The notes under the pieces are model-generated. The model did no database searches. It was not told the DNA's origin and was given only the letters and a program-made list of their open reading frames with translations. From Kofleriaceae bacterium (GTDB taxonomy: Bacteria; Myxococcota_A; Polyangia; Haliangiales; Haliangiaceae), in the NCBI GenBank assembly GCA_024762925.1, contig JANTGM010000013.1, positions 1 to 64,000 of the forward strand: a stretch of 64,000 nt of DNA, written 5' to 3'. The translations under genes and the position numbers were made by a program. This document shows, in pieces, positions 63,833 to 64,000 of the stretch (positions within the stretch are counted from its first letter, which is position 1; every line of letters starts with the position of its first letter).

Positions 63833-64000
63833 ATGGCTGCAAAATTTAGAACTACGTTTGTTCTTAGCTCGTGTGCACTTGGTGCAACTCTTATCGGCGC
63901 GTGTGGCTCCGATGCACCTAGGCAGACCTACTACGAACGGGAGATTGAGCCAATCTTAGTTGCATCCTGTTCGGGCAACACGGGTGGCTGTCACATTGTT
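63833..64000 (+). CDS. Lipoprotein with a Cys...CysHis motif, cut by the window end
   Basis: The first 56 residues of a lipoprotein (ATG 63833, open to the last base). The signal peptide ends Leu-Ile-Gly-Ala-Cys (Cys24). The mature part begins with YYEREIEPILVASCSGNTGGCH, the style of planctomycete-type cytochrome c domains, where a Cys and a CysHis pair bind haem. Here six residues separate the two Cys, so the motif is non-standard. It continues the theme of the two preceding genes. Total length and further domains cannot be seen. Confidence 0.7.
   Translation, partial: MAAKFRTTFVLSSCALGATLIGACGSDAPRQTYYEREIEPILVASCSGNTGGCHIV

Overview
The window looks like a chromosomal segment of a myxobacterium-like Gram-negative bacterium (Myxococcota / former Deltaproteobacteria). 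The evidence is family content: two tandem myxobacterial-type outer-membrane beta-barrel proteins, a Tgl/PilF-type pilotin, a roadblock/LC7 protein, a Ser/Thr kinase with a zinc ribbon and an exported tail, PEGA-type proteins, many lipoproteins with beta-propellers or cysteine-rich modules, and an HzsA-related cytochrome. I see no phage, insertion sequence, CRISPR array, tRNA or rRNA. The window is almost entirely coding, and the only gene-free stretch above 300 bp is 18272-18695.

Left part (0-25 kb). A tamB-tamA pair on the minus strand is followed by a PDZ membrane protein, a lipoprotein, the two paralogous beta-barrel proteins, membrane-anchored ftsY with an upstream Ig-like/DUF4129-like membrane protein, and smc on the plus strand with an unusual insertion of about 120 residues in its head. 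Facing smc is a minus-strand operon of seven genes (25210 down to 18696): membrane protein, small membrane protein, PpiC/SurA-like lipoprotein, roadblock protein, DUF4350, MoxR AAA+ ATPase and DUF58. The convergent gap between smc and this operon holds a cluster of nested hairpins.

Middle part (25-43 kb). cmk, rpsA (with a strong terminator), lapA and lapB precede a run of closely spaced genes: an AI-2E/PerM-type transporter, an exported repeat protein, a Ser/Thr kinase, a methyltransferase and a receiver-GGDEF protein whose two domains both look catalytically dead. Then, on the minus strand, come a YegP-like protein, a TetR regulator with a probable operator, a VWA protein, a degenerate class II glutamine-amidotransferase-like protein and an alpha/beta hydrolase.

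Right part (41-64 kb). tgl, a RodZ-like protein with perfect 24-bp tandem repeats, recO, two PEGA-type proteins, a PPC-domain lipoprotein, the glyQ-glyS-ppdK run, two large propeller-type lipoproteins, a SPOR protein and mutS lead to a module preceded by a very good sigma-54 promoter match. This module contains an HzsA-related di-haem lipoprotein, a HEAT-repeat exported protein and, cut by the window edge, another lipoprotein with a Cys...CysHis motif. It is the best candidate for unexplored biology here, together with the MoxR/DUF58/roadblock operon.

Many genes are joined by 1-4 bp stop/start overlaps (tamB-tamA, lapA-lapB, methyltransferase-pseudo-GGDEF, tgl-rodZ-like, the two propeller lipoproteins), so translational coupling is common. 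All functions are inferred from reading the proteins; no database search was run.
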